Below are positions 20,601 to 28,809 of a DNA stretch of 64,000 bases, piece after piece. Source of the DNA: Pelodictyon luteolum DSM 273. Lineage in GTDB: Bacteria; Bacteroidota; Chlorobiia; Chlorobiales; Chlorobiaceae. Where the stretch lies: NCBI RefSeq assembly GCF_000012485.1, contig NC_007512.1, positions 1,117,001-1,181,000 on the forward strand, in the 5' to 3' direction. Positions within the stretch are counted from its first letter, which is position 1, and each line of letters opens with the position of its first letter. Made by a program: the position numbers and the translations under genes. Below the pieces are notes generated by a model. The model was not told the DNA's origin, did not search any database, and was given only the letters and a program-made list of their open reading frames with translations.

Positions 20601-21357
20601 GCCGGCACGCATCCCGCAAGCCGCCCGAACTCTGCATGAACTCGATCGGCACGTCACCCGCCAGGCGGCGGAGGGAGAGGATGTAGGAAAACAGGACGGG
20701 GGAGAGGTAGGCCTCGATCATGGCCGACTGACCCCGTTTGAGCATATTGATCTGCGGCATGGTCTCGTGCGATGTCACCACATGCGTAAAGCCGGCCCCG
20801 TCCAGCGCGAGCTCCTGTATGAGCTTTTCATGGCGGGGGTTTTTCCATGCATGCTTCAGTACGATGGCAAGGCTTTTGAATCCCAGTTCCCTGAGTTCAA
20901 GAAGGGATTCGAGTGCGGCTTCGGGATCCGGGGGACGGCGGACGGCACCGTCCGGCCCGATGGCCTCGTCGATTCCCCTGACAGCACTGTGAAGCGGCGG
21001 CTGTTTTGCAATGGAAAGGGCAAAAAGATCCGGCCGGGTTCCGTTGCCGATCTCGAGCAGGTCCTCGAAGCCTGCCGTCACGGCAAACGCGGCAGCAGCT
21101 CCCTTGCGTTCCAGCAAGGCATTGGTGGCCACCGTCGTGCCGACCCTGATCCTTTCAATCTTCCCGGTGCTGAGGGGCTCGGAGTCCTCAATCCCCATAA
21201 GGGCCCGGATGCCGGCAATGCCGGCGTCCTGCCATCTGCCGGACTCGGAGAGCAGTTTGATGGAGCGTACCGCACCCTCCGGATCGATGCCGATGACGTC
21301 GGTGAAGGTACCGCCCCGGTCCACGGCGAACTTCCAGCGCGCACCCGTTCTCTTCAT
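17671..21357 (-). CDS. 5-oxoprolinase (single-chain hydantoinase A/B type)
   Basis: This large enzyme of 1228 residues hydrolyses 5-oxo-L-proline to glutamate with ATP, or a related cyclic amide. Its N-terminal half is hydantoinase A-like: [46 protein letters not shown]. The C-terminal half is hydantoinase B-like: [49 protein letters not shown] place the start at ATG 21357 ([16 protein letters not shown]), one base after the stop of the upstream winged-helix gene, because the frame upstream of it is that gene's territory. This gives the family's usual length and a two-gene operon. The 3' end overlaps recD by 11 bases. Confidence 0.9.
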   Translation of the reverse strand: MKRTGARWKFAVDRGGTFTDVIGIDPEGAVRSIKLLSESGRWQDAGIAGIRALMGIEDSEPLSTGKIERIRVGTTVATNALLERKGAAAAFAVTAGFEDLLEIGNGTRPDLFALSIAKQPPLHSAVRGIDEAIGPDGAVRRPPDPEAALESLLELRELGFKSLAIVLKHAWKNPRHEKLIQELALDGAGFTHVVTSHETMPQINMLKRGQSAMIEAYLSPVLFSYILSLRRLAGDVPIEFMQSSGGLRDACRLRAIDTILSGPAGGLLGYAGEAGRLGFTEAIGFDMGGTSTDVSRFGGALLHRFETTVDNVPFHTEMLDVQTVAAGGGSVLWFDGQRLRVGPQSAGSKPGPACYGLGGPLTLTDANLILGRLVPASVPATFGTSGDARLDDGRARALFSELARTVTEATGTPYDPEGLAAGFLDVANSIMSRAMKGISVSRGYDLRSHALIAFGGAAAQHACDIADILSIPHVVVPRHSSVLSAWGIAMADKTERSIEPVMMPLTGTLLERLSTQAAARSRQLTASLEGAGGTTSTSLHLDIRPSGTDRWLSVPASPDAPNEVIADLRTILARFSDTYRTRYGFIPDTGALEVVSMRIEVRMTTPDPISPADPDENPGAVSPSETTALWTEGGSTIQAPLLWLESLSEKSRISGPAMIVDSQLTLFLKQGYDALIDRAGSIVMERVAAAGPLPVSADDTSGGKPDPVLLEVFNNLFMNIPEQMGSTLENTAHSVNMKERRDFSCALFDTEGRLVSNAPHIPVHLGAMEATVRNLIEDNAGKMAPGDVLLANNPHRGGSHLPDMTVVTPVFSLGRKPSFYLANRGHHADIGGITPGSMPPYSRTLAEEGVVISSFHLVRQGRFRQKELLELLSSGPWPARNLPERISDLRAQVAANNRGQQELEAVLLRYGRQKVERYMHFIRRNARHAVHALFRRIAGQTGSFMASCSDSMDNGAAIRVRISITAPPGGDPRAVFDFTGSAPEDPGNMNAPPAVTRAAVLYLLRVLAGADIPLNAGCLEPVEIIIPEGSILSPSPEAAVAIGNVETSQRVVDVLLGAFGSAAASQGTMNNLLFGPPDGSGSQYYETIPGGSGATPSSEGASAVQVHMTNTRITDPEILEDRHPGVEIERFALRRGSGGSGMHRGGEGVVRRIRFHRPMQLSVISERREKAPFGLEGGGSGACGINAIILQDGTSIPAGGRIERVMQPGEGVEIATPGGGGYGTPPTD

Positions 21358-21358
21358 C

Positions 21359-21538
21359 TCAGGCTTTGGGCTCCCAGTAGCAGCGCTTCGGAGACAGAAT
21401 GGCCCCCTCATCCTTCAGCTGCTTCATCGCCTTGTCAACATCTTTACGCTCAAGTCCGCTCTTTTCGGCGATCTGTCCTGCGCTCAAGGGCGCACCTTCT
21501 TTCTTCAATACATCAAGCACTGTTTCCTTGCTGTCCAT
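21359..21538 (-). CDS. Small winged-helix-like DNA-binding protein
   Basis: A 59-residue reading frame starts [15 protein letters not shown] and ends CYWEPKA. The pattern is helix - turn - helix ([11 protein letters not shown] - [16 protein letters not shown]) followed by a short basic strand, which matches a minimal winged-helix domain such as those that read DNA in small regulators. It sits one base upstream of the oxoprolinase start, so it may regulate or be co-made with that enzyme. The gene is too short for the usual ORF length cut-off. Function is inferred from fold pattern only. Confidence 0.7.
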   Translation of the reverse strand: MDSKETVLDVLKKEGAPLSAGQIAEKSGLERKDVDKAMKQLKDEGAILSPKRCYWEPKA

Positions 21539-21575
21539 AATGCGGTGAATGGTTGCTGTTAGGGGGGATTAGGTG

Positions 21576-21597
21576 CCCCGGGGGACACCCGGGGGGG
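21576..21597. other. GC-only hairpin in the mgsA-winged-helix gap
   Basis: The segment can fold into a stem made only of G and C (CCCCGGG / CCCGGGG with a 5-base loop, read on the minus strand), flanked by further runs of six to seven G on the plus strand. There is no T run on either side, so a standard terminator is not supported. It may stop or slow transcription coming from mgsA, or form other structure. Confidence 0.4.
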
Positions 21598-21661
21598 TCA
21601 GCAAATGTAATGAAAATTGTTTATTCCTCCGTTTTCAGGGTGATTCTTCTTCTGGTGCAGG

Positions 21662-22102
21662 TCAGATAGTCGGGTACCAGCCGCTGAAGGTCCGCTCCAT
21701 CAGCGGGGAGGATATCATGAAGTCGGCAGAAGCAGGGTTGCAGGCTGCCGGGATGTTCCATTCGACCGCCATGCGGAGCAGCACCTTCACGTCGGGATCA
21801 TGCGGCGGCAGCTCAAGGGGATCCCGGAAAAAGATGAGGAAATCGAGTTCCTCCCCGGCAATGATTGCGCCGATCTGCCGATCGCCGCCGAGCGGACCGC
21901 TCATAAGCCTGTGGACTGTGATGCGGAATTCGAGTTCGGATACTTGCACCGTTGTTCCTGTGGCAAAGAGGGTATGGCGTTCCAGCAGGTCGCGGCTGTA
22001 TTTGGCCCATGCCTGAAGATCGGCATTCTTGCTGAGGTGTGCGACAAGGGCAATCTTCTTCGAGCTTTCCATCGTAGCTTCTGTTTTCCTGCATCGTTTC
22101 AT
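21662..22102 (-). CDS. mgsA: Methylglyoxal synthase
   Basis: This 146-residue cytosolic enzyme converts dihydroxyacetone phosphate to methylglyoxal and phosphate. Family signatures are clear: LVAHLSKN, LFATGTT, MSGPLGGDRQIGA (with the catalytic Asp), FLIFFRDPLELPPHDPDVKVLLRMA, IPAACNPASADFMISSPLM. A second in-frame ATG at 22072 (MESSKKIALVAH) begins just before the conserved core and has AGGA about 13 bases upstream, so the true start may be 22072. The usual length is 130-152 residues, which permits both. Confidence 0.93.
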   Translation of the reverse strand: MKRCRKTEATMESSKKIALVAHLSKNADLQAWAKYSRDLLERHTLFATGTTVQVSELEFRITVHRLMSGPLGGDRQIGAIIAGEELDFLIFFRDPLELPPHDPDVKVLLRMAVEWNIPAACNPASADFMISSPLMERTFSGWYPTI

Positions 22103-22405
22103 CGGTTTGGTTTGTTGGTCATCATGCGTCAGTTCATTTGCTGTGTCTCTGGGTAATATCGACAGTTAACGGGCTGGACGGACAGGGTTTCGGGGAACGT
22201 CTGCCTCCCCGTAACTTATTGTTTCATAATTGTTAACTGTTGTCTGGCGTTCCGCTTTTCGTATTTTACTATTGTTGCCGGCCGTCATGTATCCGTCATG
22301 CATCCGTCATGAATCAGCACACTATGCACCGGTCGCAGCAATGCTCACCAACCGGGCTTTGATCTTTCCGATCAGCCCATCAACAATTCACAAGGAGAAA
22401 TACAT
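22103..22405. promoter_or_regulatory. Divergent intergenic region with operator-like repeats
   Basis: This 303-base gap between mgsA (minus) and the DsrE-like gene (plus) holds no gene. It contains an inverted pair ACAGTTAAC (22162-22170) and GTTAACTGT (22232-22240), then three head-to-tail 11-base units CCGTCATGNAT (22282-22314), and a good Shine-Dalgarno AAGGAG at 22392-22397 before ATG 22406. TTGTTAACT..TATTTT at about 22230-22270 could be a promoter. The arrangement looks like binding sites for one or two regulators of the DsrE-like gene. Confidence 0.5.
22282..22314 (+). repeat. Three tandem 11-bp repeats
   Basis: The units are CCGTCATGTAT, CCGTCATGCAT and CCGTCATGAAT, identical except at position 9. 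The 11-base period equals about one turn of B-DNA, so the same face of the helix is presented three times, as in arrays of operator half-sites. They lie 92 bases before the start codon of the DsrE-like gene. Confidence 0.85.
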
Positions 22406-22870
22406 ATGAAAGCGTTTCTGAAACTGTTTTCCCTCGCAGCCCTCATGCTGGCGCTGACTGGACCCTCACCCTCCATGGCTGCCAATGCCCCGGCACAGAC
22501 CGAAGCTGCTGATGCAAACGGGATTTTTGTCGTGCTTACCGATGCCGAACCGATGACGCAGATGATGGCTCTCGTGCTCTCGACCCAGACCCTGCAGCAG
22601 GGTCGTCAGGTGCAGGTGCTTCTTTGCGGCCCTGCCGGCAGCCTTGCCCTGAAGAGCAGCAGCCAAAAGATGTTCAAGCCGCTCGACAAGTCGCCGCAGA
22701 TGCTTCTCAAGGGGCTCATCGCCAAAGGCGTGAAGGTCGAGCTCTGCCCGCTCTACCTCCCCAATACCGGAAAGAGCGCCGGGGAGATGATTGAAGGAGT
22801 CACCATCGCCAAGCCTCCTGTCGTCGCCGCTTCCATGGCTGCCGAGGGTATGAAGCTGTTCACGTTCTGA
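22406..22870 (+). CDS. Periplasmic DsrE/DsrF-like protein
   Basis: This 154-residue protein has a clear signal peptide (MKAFLKLFSLAALMLALTG...SMAANA, cleavage about residue 26). The core pattern (GIFVVLTDAEPMTQMMALVLSTQ, VQVLLCGPAG, KGLIAKGVKVELCPLYLPN) is the DsrE/DsrF-like fold of small sulfur-relay proteins. Two cysteines, C-G-P and L-C-P-L, could be functional, but the canonical active Cys context of DsrE is not certain. Its own promoter region, strong Shine-Dalgarno and terminator make it a monocistronic unit. In sulfur-oxidising bacteria such proteins carry sulfur or metal groups; the exact substrate is not evident. Confidence 0.75.
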   Translation: MKAFLKLFSLAALMLALTGPSPSMAANAPAQTEAADANGIFVVLTDAEPMTQMMALVLSTQTLQQGRQVQVLLCGPAGSLALKSSSQKMFKPLDKSPQMLLKGLIAKGVKVELCPLYLPNTGKSAGEMIEGVTIAKPPVVAASMAAEGMKLFTF

Positions 22871-22904
22871 GCTGAAAGGGCTGAACTGACCAAAAAGGAC
22901 ATGC

Positions 22905-22938
22905 AATAAGAAAAGCGCCGTTGGGCGCTTTTCTTATT
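22905..22938. terminator. Bidirectional intrinsic terminator
   Basis: A perfect 15-bp stem (AATAAGAAAAGCGCC and its complement) surrounds a 4-base loop. A/T tracts form the outer stem in both directions, so it can end both the DsrE-like transcript (plus) and the YdcF-like transcript (minus). Confidence 0.88.
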
Positions 22939-22983
22939 AGGGGAGAGATTTCCCTCTGCAGTCGATCACTTCAGCCGGTCATC

Positions 22984-23574
22984 TCAATAGTAGACGAGAG
23001 CATAGAAGAGGTTCTTTTTGAGCTCGCTGTAGACAAACCGCGAGCTGATGCTGTTTTTCCACCACAGGACGGGGTTCCACCATTCCGGGCTGGTCGCAAT
23101 GAGGATGAAACTCCGCGGTGTTTTCCTGAACGCCTGCATCCAGGTGCTCTTCAGACGGAACATGTGCGGCGGGTCACTGACAACAAGGGCTTTTTTCCAG
23201 CCATTTCTTTTCATTGTCTCTGCGGTATTGAATGCCTCCTCCCAGGTGGTTTCAGAACGGCTGTCGACGCTGATTGCGCTGAGCGGGACTCCGAGTGCGA
23301 CCATTCTCTTCTGGCGCCAGTTGAGCTTTCCGGGCCGGTAATAGCGTTCATCGATACCGGTGAGGATGACCCGGGGAGCGTATCCATTCCTGTACAGTTC
23401 TGCGCCTTTGCGGACGCGCCGTCCGCTGTCGCCGCCGAGGATGACGATGACATCGGTTTTTTCGGGGGTACCTGCCTGGCATGAGAGCAGAAAGCCCAGT
23501 GAGAGAAATCCTGCGCCGGCGAGAATGGCTGCAACCAGCAGAATGTTGATGGTGGTTTTGAGCAGTTGTATCAT
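22984..23574 (-). CDS. YdcF/SanA-like DUF218 membrane-anchored protein
   Basis: This protein of about 196 residues has an N-terminal membrane anchor (LLKTTINILLVAAILAGAGF) and a DUF218 domain. The domain shows the start motif DVIVILGGDSGRR, VILTG, the serine/threonine-rich RSETTWEEAFN and VVSDPPHMFRL. DUF218 proteins are linked to envelope polysaccharide or vancomycin-type barrier functions, with unknown chemistry. The start is placed at MIQLLK; an upstream in-frame ATG at 23610 adds 12 residues with no membrane feature. It may be the last gene of the CHAD-ParA-MltF unit, 150 bases downstream. Confidence 0.8.
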   Translation of the reverse strand: MIQLLKTTINILLVAAILAGAGFLSLGFLLSCQAGTPEKTDVIVILGGDSGRRVRKGAELYRNGYAPRVILTGIDERYYRPGKLNWRQKRMVALGVPLSAISVDSRSETTWEEAFNTAETMKRNGWKKALVVSDPPHMFRLKSTWMQAFRKTPRSFILIATSPEWWNPVLWWKNSISSRFVYSELKKNLFYALVYY

Positions 23575-23724
23575 CGTCGTGCAGCGTTCGGTGTTACTCC
23601 CGGCTGTCAATCCTCAAGAGTGGGGCCGGATGGGCAGTTTATGATGGCATTAATTGCCGAATCATCCAAACATAATCTTCCCTACCAGACCGCTGTCCGC
23701 TAATGTTCGGCGGGGGAGACTCTT

Positions 23725-25119
23725 TCAGAGGGGGATGGCCTGGCTGTAGAGGCTGTAGCGGGAGAGTATGTTCCGGGCGTAGCGGACGGGCATGCCGCCA
23801 TTGCAGTACCCGTATTTCGATGCTTCGTCACGATAATAGAGCGGCCTGGACTTCAGCCGGAGATAGTGTTCGACATTTTCTTCCCAGAGGTTAGGGTCCT
23901 TGCCGAACTTCTTTGCCAGCGCCTGTGCATCACGCACATGCCCCGGGCCTACATTGTAGGATGCGAGAATGAATTTCATCCGTGTTTCAGGATCGGCTAT
24001 GTCCTGCCACTCTTTCTGCAATGAGAGGATGTAGAGTGTGCCGGCCTTGATGTTGGAGTCGGGGTCGAGCAGGTTATGGATGCCGTACATGCCTGCGGTT
24101 TGAGGCATCAGCTGCATGAGGCCGGATGCTCCTGCCCATGAGACCGCTCCCGGGTCGAACTGCGACTCTTCATAGATGAGCGAAGCCAGCAGTCTCCAGT
24201 CCCATCCCACCGTGGCCGCATAGCGCCTGATCAGGCGGTCATAGGGCGATATTTCCCCTTGTTTTCCGGAATAGAAAATACTGATGGCCCGTTTTCTGAA
24301 GGTGTACTGCTGCAGATAGTATTTCAGGTGGAGTACGCTGAAGAGGGTCGCCGTCGAGCTCTCGGAGAGCCACCCGTTGAGCGCATGAAGGAGTTCCGGC
24401 GAATGTCGACCGACAGCCCACGCAAGTGGCTGGCTCAGGCTGACCGGCACGGAAGCCTCAATGTCCGGAAAGAGGGTGCGATGGGCGGTGGCGATGTCAC
24501 GGTCTGCTACCGTATAGCTGATGGCTCCTCTGGATACATCCCGGATGAGCTCGCTCGTCGTCCGCTCTCCCGGAACCGTTACGATCTCCACATCGATTCC
24601 CTCTTCCCGCCGGAGCCTCATGAGCTCGGTATAGTAGGCTGACTCCTTGCGGACATGCACCTGCCTGCCATCAAGTTCGCGGACGCTCCGGAGCGGGCTG
24701 CCGCGCGGGTTCTTTTTCTGGATCAGGACCTGCCGGGTGTAGCTGATAGGATCTGAAAACTCGACCATGGTTCGCCGGCCGGAGGTGATGGTGAGGTTGT
24801 GGGCGACGAGGTCGCCTTCTCCCGACTGCAGCCGGTCGAGCTGGCTGTTGAGATCCCTGACGACCACCACCTCCATCTGGAGCCCAAGGCTGGTGCAGAA
24901 GCTTTTGGCTGCCTCATAGCTGTATCCCATCGGGGTTCCGCGGTAAATGAAATAGTTGATGGGGTCGTAACTGAGCAGCACCCTTACCGTACCGGATTTC
25001 TTGATCGCATCAAGATCCCTGTGGCTGCGAAAAAACAGCAGATAGAGCAGTGGCAGCAAAAGGACTGCCAGCAACGGAATGAGCTGTTTCAGGGTCGATG
25101 ACGGGGTATCGGTTTTCAT
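23725..25119 (-). CDS. mltF: MltF-type membrane-bound lytic murein transglycosylase
   Basis: This 464-residue protein has one N-terminal membrane segment (about 11-31). A solute-binding-like domain follows (GTVRVLLSYDPINYFIYRG, VEFSDPISYTRQVLI), then an SLT catalytic domain (LLASLIYEESQFDPGAVSW with catalytic Glu, GASGLMQLMPQTA, FILASYNVGPGHVRDA). This is the MltF layout: cleavage of peptidoglycan glycan strands to 1,6-anhydromuropeptides, controlled by the binding domain. The gene lies 21 bases after parA on the same strand and is probably co-transcribed with it. Confidence 0.9.
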   Translation of the reverse strand: MKTDTPSSTLKQLIPLLAVLLLPLLYLLFFRSHRDLDAIKKSGTVRVLLSYDPINYFIYRGTPMGYSYEAAKSFCTSLGLQMEVVVVRDLNSQLDRLQSGEGDLVAHNLTITSGRRTMVEFSDPISYTRQVLIQKKNPRGSPLRSVRELDGRQVHVRKESAYYTELMRLRREEGIDVEIVTVPGERTTSELIRDVSRGAISYTVADRDIATAHRTLFPDIEASVPVSLSQPLAWAVGRHSPELLHALNGWLSESSTATLFSVLHLKYYLQQYTFRKRAISIFYSGKQGEISPYDRLIRRYAATVGWDWRLLASLIYEESQFDPGAVSWAGASGLMQLMPQTAGMYGIHNLLDPDSNIKAGTLYILSLQKEWQDIADPETRMKFILASYNVGPGHVRDAQALAKKFGKDPNLWEENVEHYLRLKSRPLYYRDEASKYGYCNGGMPVRYARNILSRYSLYSQAIPL

Positions 25120-25140
25120 GGGGTGGTGCAGGTCGGCGTA

Positions 25141-25887
25141 TTATCTGCCGGGGTCCGTTGCCGTAATTTCGTCCCAGAGCAGGCGGTAAGCTTTTGCAGC
25201 TGCAGAAGCTGGTCGGACAGCGTTCAGCGGTGCGCGGTAGATGCCCATTTTCTCGACTTCTGCACTGTTGGGGATCTGCTGGCGGAGGAACCCGGCGGTG
25301 TTCTGGTGTTCTTCGATGATCTCGGCGTGCATCGATTTGCGCTTTTCGACCATGGTGAAGAATGCCCTGATCCTGGACCGGTCCAGATCGTGCTCATTGA
25401 AGAAGTCAAGGAGCTGGGCATAGGTGCGGATGGACAGGGTGGTCGGGATCAGGGGGACGAGTATGAGGTCGGAAGCCGCAAAGACGCTTTCGGAAAGGAG
25501 GGTGAGGTTCGGGGGGCAGTCGAAAAAGACATGCCGGTAATCCTCAGCGAGTGCCTCGAGGTTTTTTCTGAGCTTTTTCTGCGGTTTTTTTGCTTCCGAA
25601 AGCTCGATGTCAAGGTTCCGGTATGAGAAATCCGAGGGGAGAATATCCAGGTTGTCGAAATCCGTTGCCTTGATGTGTTCGTACATCCGGCTTTTCCCCT
25701 TCAGGAACTTCTCGCTGTTGTATTTGCGCGATGCGCTGATCCTGAAATAGTAGGAGCTCGCCCCCTGGGAGTCGAGGTCGCAGAGCAGGCTCGGCTCTCC
25801 CTGGAGTGAAGCCAGGTAGGCCATGTTGACGGCTGAAGCAGTCTTTCCCACGCCGCCCTTGATGCTGTAGAGTGCTATTGTTTTCAT
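25141..25887 (-). CDS. ParA-family partition ATPase
   Basis: This 248-residue P-loop ATPase has the deviant Walker A ([14 protein letters not shown]) with the signature Lys, the switch [12 protein letters not shown] and Walker [14 protein letters not shown]. There is no N-terminal HTH and no adjacent parB, so it is a small orphan ParA of the type that positions protein or storage-granule cargo on the nucleoid. The start is taken at ATG 25887; an upstream TTG at 25893 is in frame. It lies 14 bases after a CHAD protein gene, and CHAD domains bind polyphosphate granules in other bacteria. This suggests, as inference, that the cargo could be polyphosphate. Confidence 0.88.
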   Translation of the reverse strand: MKTIALYSIKGGVGKTASAVNMAYLASLQGEPSLLCDLDSQGASSYYFRISASRKYNSEKFLKGKSRMYEHIKATDFDNLDILPSDFSYRNLDIELSEAKKPQKKLRKNLEALAEDYRHVFFDCPPNLTLLSESVFAASDLILVPLIPTTLSIRTYAQLLDFFNEHDLDRSRIRAFFTMVEKRKSMHAEIIEEHQNTAGFLRQQIPNSAEVEKMGIYRAPLNAVRPASAAAKAYRLLWDEITATDPGR

Positions 25888-25901
25888 CGGCAATCACCGG
25901 C

Positions 25902-27476
25902 TTAACCGGTTGTGAGTTGTTCAAAGAGTTCTGTGGTCCTGTCGTCCTGGAACCGTGAAAATGCCTTGTGGAACTCCTTGCGGGCCTGTTCCTGCCGTTC
26001 ATGCAGTACGGCCATGAGTCCTCCGAGTGCAGCCGCCAGCTGGACATCGTTCCGGCCTGTTACGGCCGTTTCGAGCTGTTCACTGAGGAATGCCAGCTGC
26101 ACGGAGCAGTCGACGAAGCTGCCGAGATTGTCCTGCAGCCCTTTGAGATGGCGGATGGCCGGCGTGATTGTTTTTGGCGGGTAGAGGGAGATGAAGAACT
26201 CCAGAAGGTAGCGCAGCTTCTTGCAGTCGATACGCATGGCATGCAGTTCGTCATCAGTGGTCTCGCGACTGACCATGCGCCCGTGGCGGATGAGCTTTTT
26301 CCAGGATTTGCGGATGGTCCTGCGCGCTACGGTGATTGTCGGGAGGGACGCATTGGGCGCCGGCAGGGGATCGGGGGTTGCCGAATCGGTGATGAAGGCG
26401 TTCCACAGGTTGAGGAGCGCAACGTATTCGGGTGAGTCGAGATAGCTGCTGAATGAGCGCTGCAGAACTTTCCGGCGGCGGCTGAGCGCGGCAAAAAAGG
26501 TGTCGAGACCGGGATGGAGGGCTTCCGGGAGCCAGGAGCGGAACTGCTCTTTTTCAAGAAGATAGACGTCAAGGTCGCGAAGCGGGCCTGTTTTTGCGGC
26601 AACCGCCTTCAGGGCTTTCGAGGCGGGGAGTGCGGTTTCGGGGGGGAAGACCCCCTTGAGCTGTGCCAGTATTGAGCGGGCTCTGCGTATGGCGACCCGG
26701 TAGTCGTGGAGGAATTCGGTGTCGATGGACTTTCTGATGCCATCCTCATTCAAGCGCATGATGGACGTGGTGAACCGGAGAAGGCTTAGGGCGCTCAGCT
26801 GCACCGGGGCTTCGGGGTCCAGCTGGAGTGCGATTTTTGAGCTGTAGCCTCCGACCTGAAAGCCGGCATCGGTCATTGCATCAATAAACAGCCGGCGAAC
26901 ACCGCGGCCGTCGCTGCAGTGGGCCTCCGGATCAAGCAATGCCGCGGCTTCAAGCATTTCCTCCTGATAGCCCCTCAGCGGGTTCAGCGAAATGAATGAG
27001 GCAGAAGGGACAATCTTTTCCGTTTGCACACCCCTCCAGCATTCCACATTCACCGTTCCCAGAGTTTTTTCCTCACGGTCGAGAAGCTTCCACGACCGGA
27101 GGCTTATATGCAGCGTTGTGAGCCTGCTGAAGGCCCGTATGGCGGAGGCCTCAAGGAGGCGCTTGCGCAGGGTTCCCTCAGGCAGATCGCCGGCAAAAAA
27201 CGAGCAGGGGGCGGAGAAGCGCGCGGAATCTGCCGTGCGGCCGGATTCAAGGTCGTAAAGGTAAAGAACCTTCCCTACTGATGCGAGCGAGAATCCCTTG
27301 TCGAATGCCTGCCATTCAAAGGTGTCATAGTATGTACGGACTTCCTCCCGGAATAAGGATTCCCTCAGCCGGTATCCGTCCTGCAGGAACGCCTCCGTCA
27401 TATGCGGTGCGGCTAAGGCGTCGACGGGGTTAAGGATGCGGAATTGCTGGTATCCTGGCATTCTCGGGATGATCAT
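25902..27476 (-). CDS. CHAD-domain protein with divergent CYTH-like N-terminus
   Basis: This protein of about 524 residues has a C-terminal CHAD domain (about 240-510) with the conserved histidine/basic helices HDYRVAIRRARSILAQ, TGPLRDLDVYL, HAMRIDCKKLRYLLEFF and LKGLQDNLGSFVDC. The N-terminal half (YYDTFEWQAFDKGFSLASVG) resembles a worn CYTH triphosphatase domain, but I see no E-x-E-x-K motif, so catalysis is unlikely. CHAD domains bind inorganic polyphosphate. The start at ATG 27476 has GAGG about 9 bases upstream; ATG 27491 is also in frame but has a poorer site. ppk1 is about 9 kb away in the same window. Confidence 0.85.
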   Translation of the reverse strand: MIIPRMPGYQQFRILNPVDALAAPHMTEAFLQDGYRLRESLFREEVRTYYDTFEWQAFDKGFSLASVGKVLYLYDLESGRTADSARFSAPCSFFAGDLPEGTLRKRLLEASAIRAFSRLTTLHISLRSWKLLDREEKTLGTVNVECWRGVQTEKIVPSASFISLNPLRGYQEEMLEAAALLDPEAHCSDGRGVRRLFIDAMTDAGFQVGGYSSKIALQLDPEAPVQLSALSLLRFTTSIMRLNEDGIRKSIDTEFLHDYRVAIRRARSILAQLKGVFPPETALPASKALKAVAAKTGPLRDLDVYLLEKEQFRSWLPEALHPGLDTFFAALSRRRKVLQRSFSSYLDSPEYVALLNLWNAFITDSATPDPLPAPNASLPTITVARRTIRKSWKKLIRHGRMVSRETTDDELHAMRIDCKKLRYLLEFFISLYPPKTITPAIRHLKGLQDNLGSFVDCSVQLAFLSEQLETAVTGRNDVQLAAALGGLMAVLHERQEQARKEFHKAFSRFQDDRTTELFEQLTTG

Positions 27477-27694
27477 TACAGTGTTCCTCATAACAAGAGG
27501 ATTGTACTATCAAATATAGGAACATCTCCGGGATGATCACCTTTTTTACACGAATGTAACCATTCCGGCTGCGTGAAAAAGCAGTCGGGAGCGGTCTATC
27601 TTTTTTCAAAAGAGCGGGATTTTGGTAACTTAACGTTTTCCTAATGAAAAGAGGCTCCCCGGGGCCCCCTGAATTCCATTCTACAGCATACGGG

Positions 27695-28741
27695 ATGAAG
27701 TACTTCCACACGGTGTTCCTTCTCTGGGCGGTTCTGCTTGCAGGCTGCGCTCAAAATCCTTCCGGTACCGGAAGCGGTTCACCCAAGACCAGCGAAGGTC
27801 CCCTTCGGGTCGGACTGGTGTTCGATGTCGGCGGACGTGGAGACAGGGCATTCAACGATCTGGCATACAGCGGCCTTGAACAGGCGAAAAAAGAACTTGG
27901 AGTCGATTTCATCTATGTCGAACCCGGTGGAGAGGGGGGCGAGCGCGAGGCGGCTCTCCGCCAGATGGCCGATGATCCCGAAATCGGGATGGTCATCGGC
28001 GTCGGCCTTCTTTTCAGTGAAGACATTACGGCACTGGCCGGTGAGTATCCCTCAAAGAAATTCGCCTGTGTCGATTACATGCCGGTTAAAGGAGCGGCTC
28101 TTCCTTCCAACCTTTCCGGGATGACCTTTGAGGAGAAAAAGGGATCATTCCTTGCCGGCGCACTTGCCGGACTGATGACCCGCTCGAACACTGTCGGGTT
28201 CATCGGCGGGATGGATTCCGGCATCATCAGGAAGTTCGAGACAGGATTCAGGGAGGGAGTGCATTTCGTCAATCCCCGCGCAACCCTCATCTCCGGCTTC
28301 ATCGGCATGACCGGCAGCGCGTTTGCCAATCCGGCAAAAGGCAGGGAGCTGGCTCTCGGCCAGTATGGCAGGGGAGCAGACATCATCTATCAGGCCGCCG
28401 GTGCCAGCGGCCTCGGCGTGCTTGAGGCCGCTGGCGAGACCGGCCGCCTGGTGATCTGTACGGACTGCGACCCTGAGACGCTGAAGGACAGCCGGATTCT
28501 CGGCAGCATGACGAAGGCGGTCGACCGGTCGGTATTCAGTACGGTTGCCTCCGCAGCAGACGGCTCGTTTGAAGGCGGCAGGGCAGTGGTGTACGGCCTT
28601 GATGATCGCTATACGGACCTTGTCTACAGTGTCTCTAACAAAGACCGCATTCCTCCCTCCGTGCTTGGACGGATCGAAGCGCTCAGAACAAAGATTCTTT
28701 CCGGAGAAATTGCCCTTGATGAAACCGCCGCCCTCCGGTAG
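27695..28741 (+). CDS. BMP/PnrA-type substrate-binding lipoprotein
   Basis: This lipoprotein of 348 residues has the signal peptide MKYFHTVFLLWAVLLAGC, with Cys of the lipobox L-A-G-C as the lipidation site. The Bmp domain is clear: VGLVFDVGGRGDRAFNDLAYSGL, VIGVGLLFSEDI, GFIGGMDSGIIRKFETGF, ADIIYQAAGASGLGVLEAA. Members bind nucleosides or related ligands for ABC import. The start at ATG 27695 is chosen because it directly opens the signal peptide; an upstream ATG at 27644 would place 17 unrelated residues in front. No permease or ATPase gene lies next to it. It is divergent from the CHAD gene across a 218-base gap. Confidence 0.88.
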   Translation: MKYFHTVFLLWAVLLAGCAQNPSGTGSGSPKTSEGPLRVGLVFDVGGRGDRAFNDLAYSGLEQAKKELGVDFIYVEPGGEGGEREAALRQMADDPEIGMVIGVGLLFSEDITALAGEYPSKKFACVDYMPVKGAALPSNLSGMTFEEKKGSFLAGALAGLMTRSNTVGFIGGMDSGIIRKFETGFREGVHFVNPRATLISGFIGMTGSAFANPAKGRELALGQYGRGADIIYQAAGASGLGVLEAAGETGRLVICTDCDPETLKDSRILGSMTKAVDRSVFSTVASAADGSFEGGRAVVYGLDDRYTDLVYSVSNKDRIPPSVLGRIEALRTKILSGEIALDETAALR

Positions 28742-28809
28742 CCGGACGGTTTCCTCCGGGCCGTCTGAAGCGGCCCGATGATCGTTAATTGATTGACAAG
28801 ACTTACACG

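Noticed and set aside
20413-21540. 375-residue plus-strand ORF opposite 5-oxoprolinase
   Set aside because: Shadow of the high-G+C antisense gene; low-complexity composition and no domain, while the minus frame has complete hydantoinase motifs.
28742-28767. Terminator after the BMP lipoprotein gene
   Set aside because: A 7-bp stem with one G-T pair is present but no T run follows; too weak to list as a terminator.
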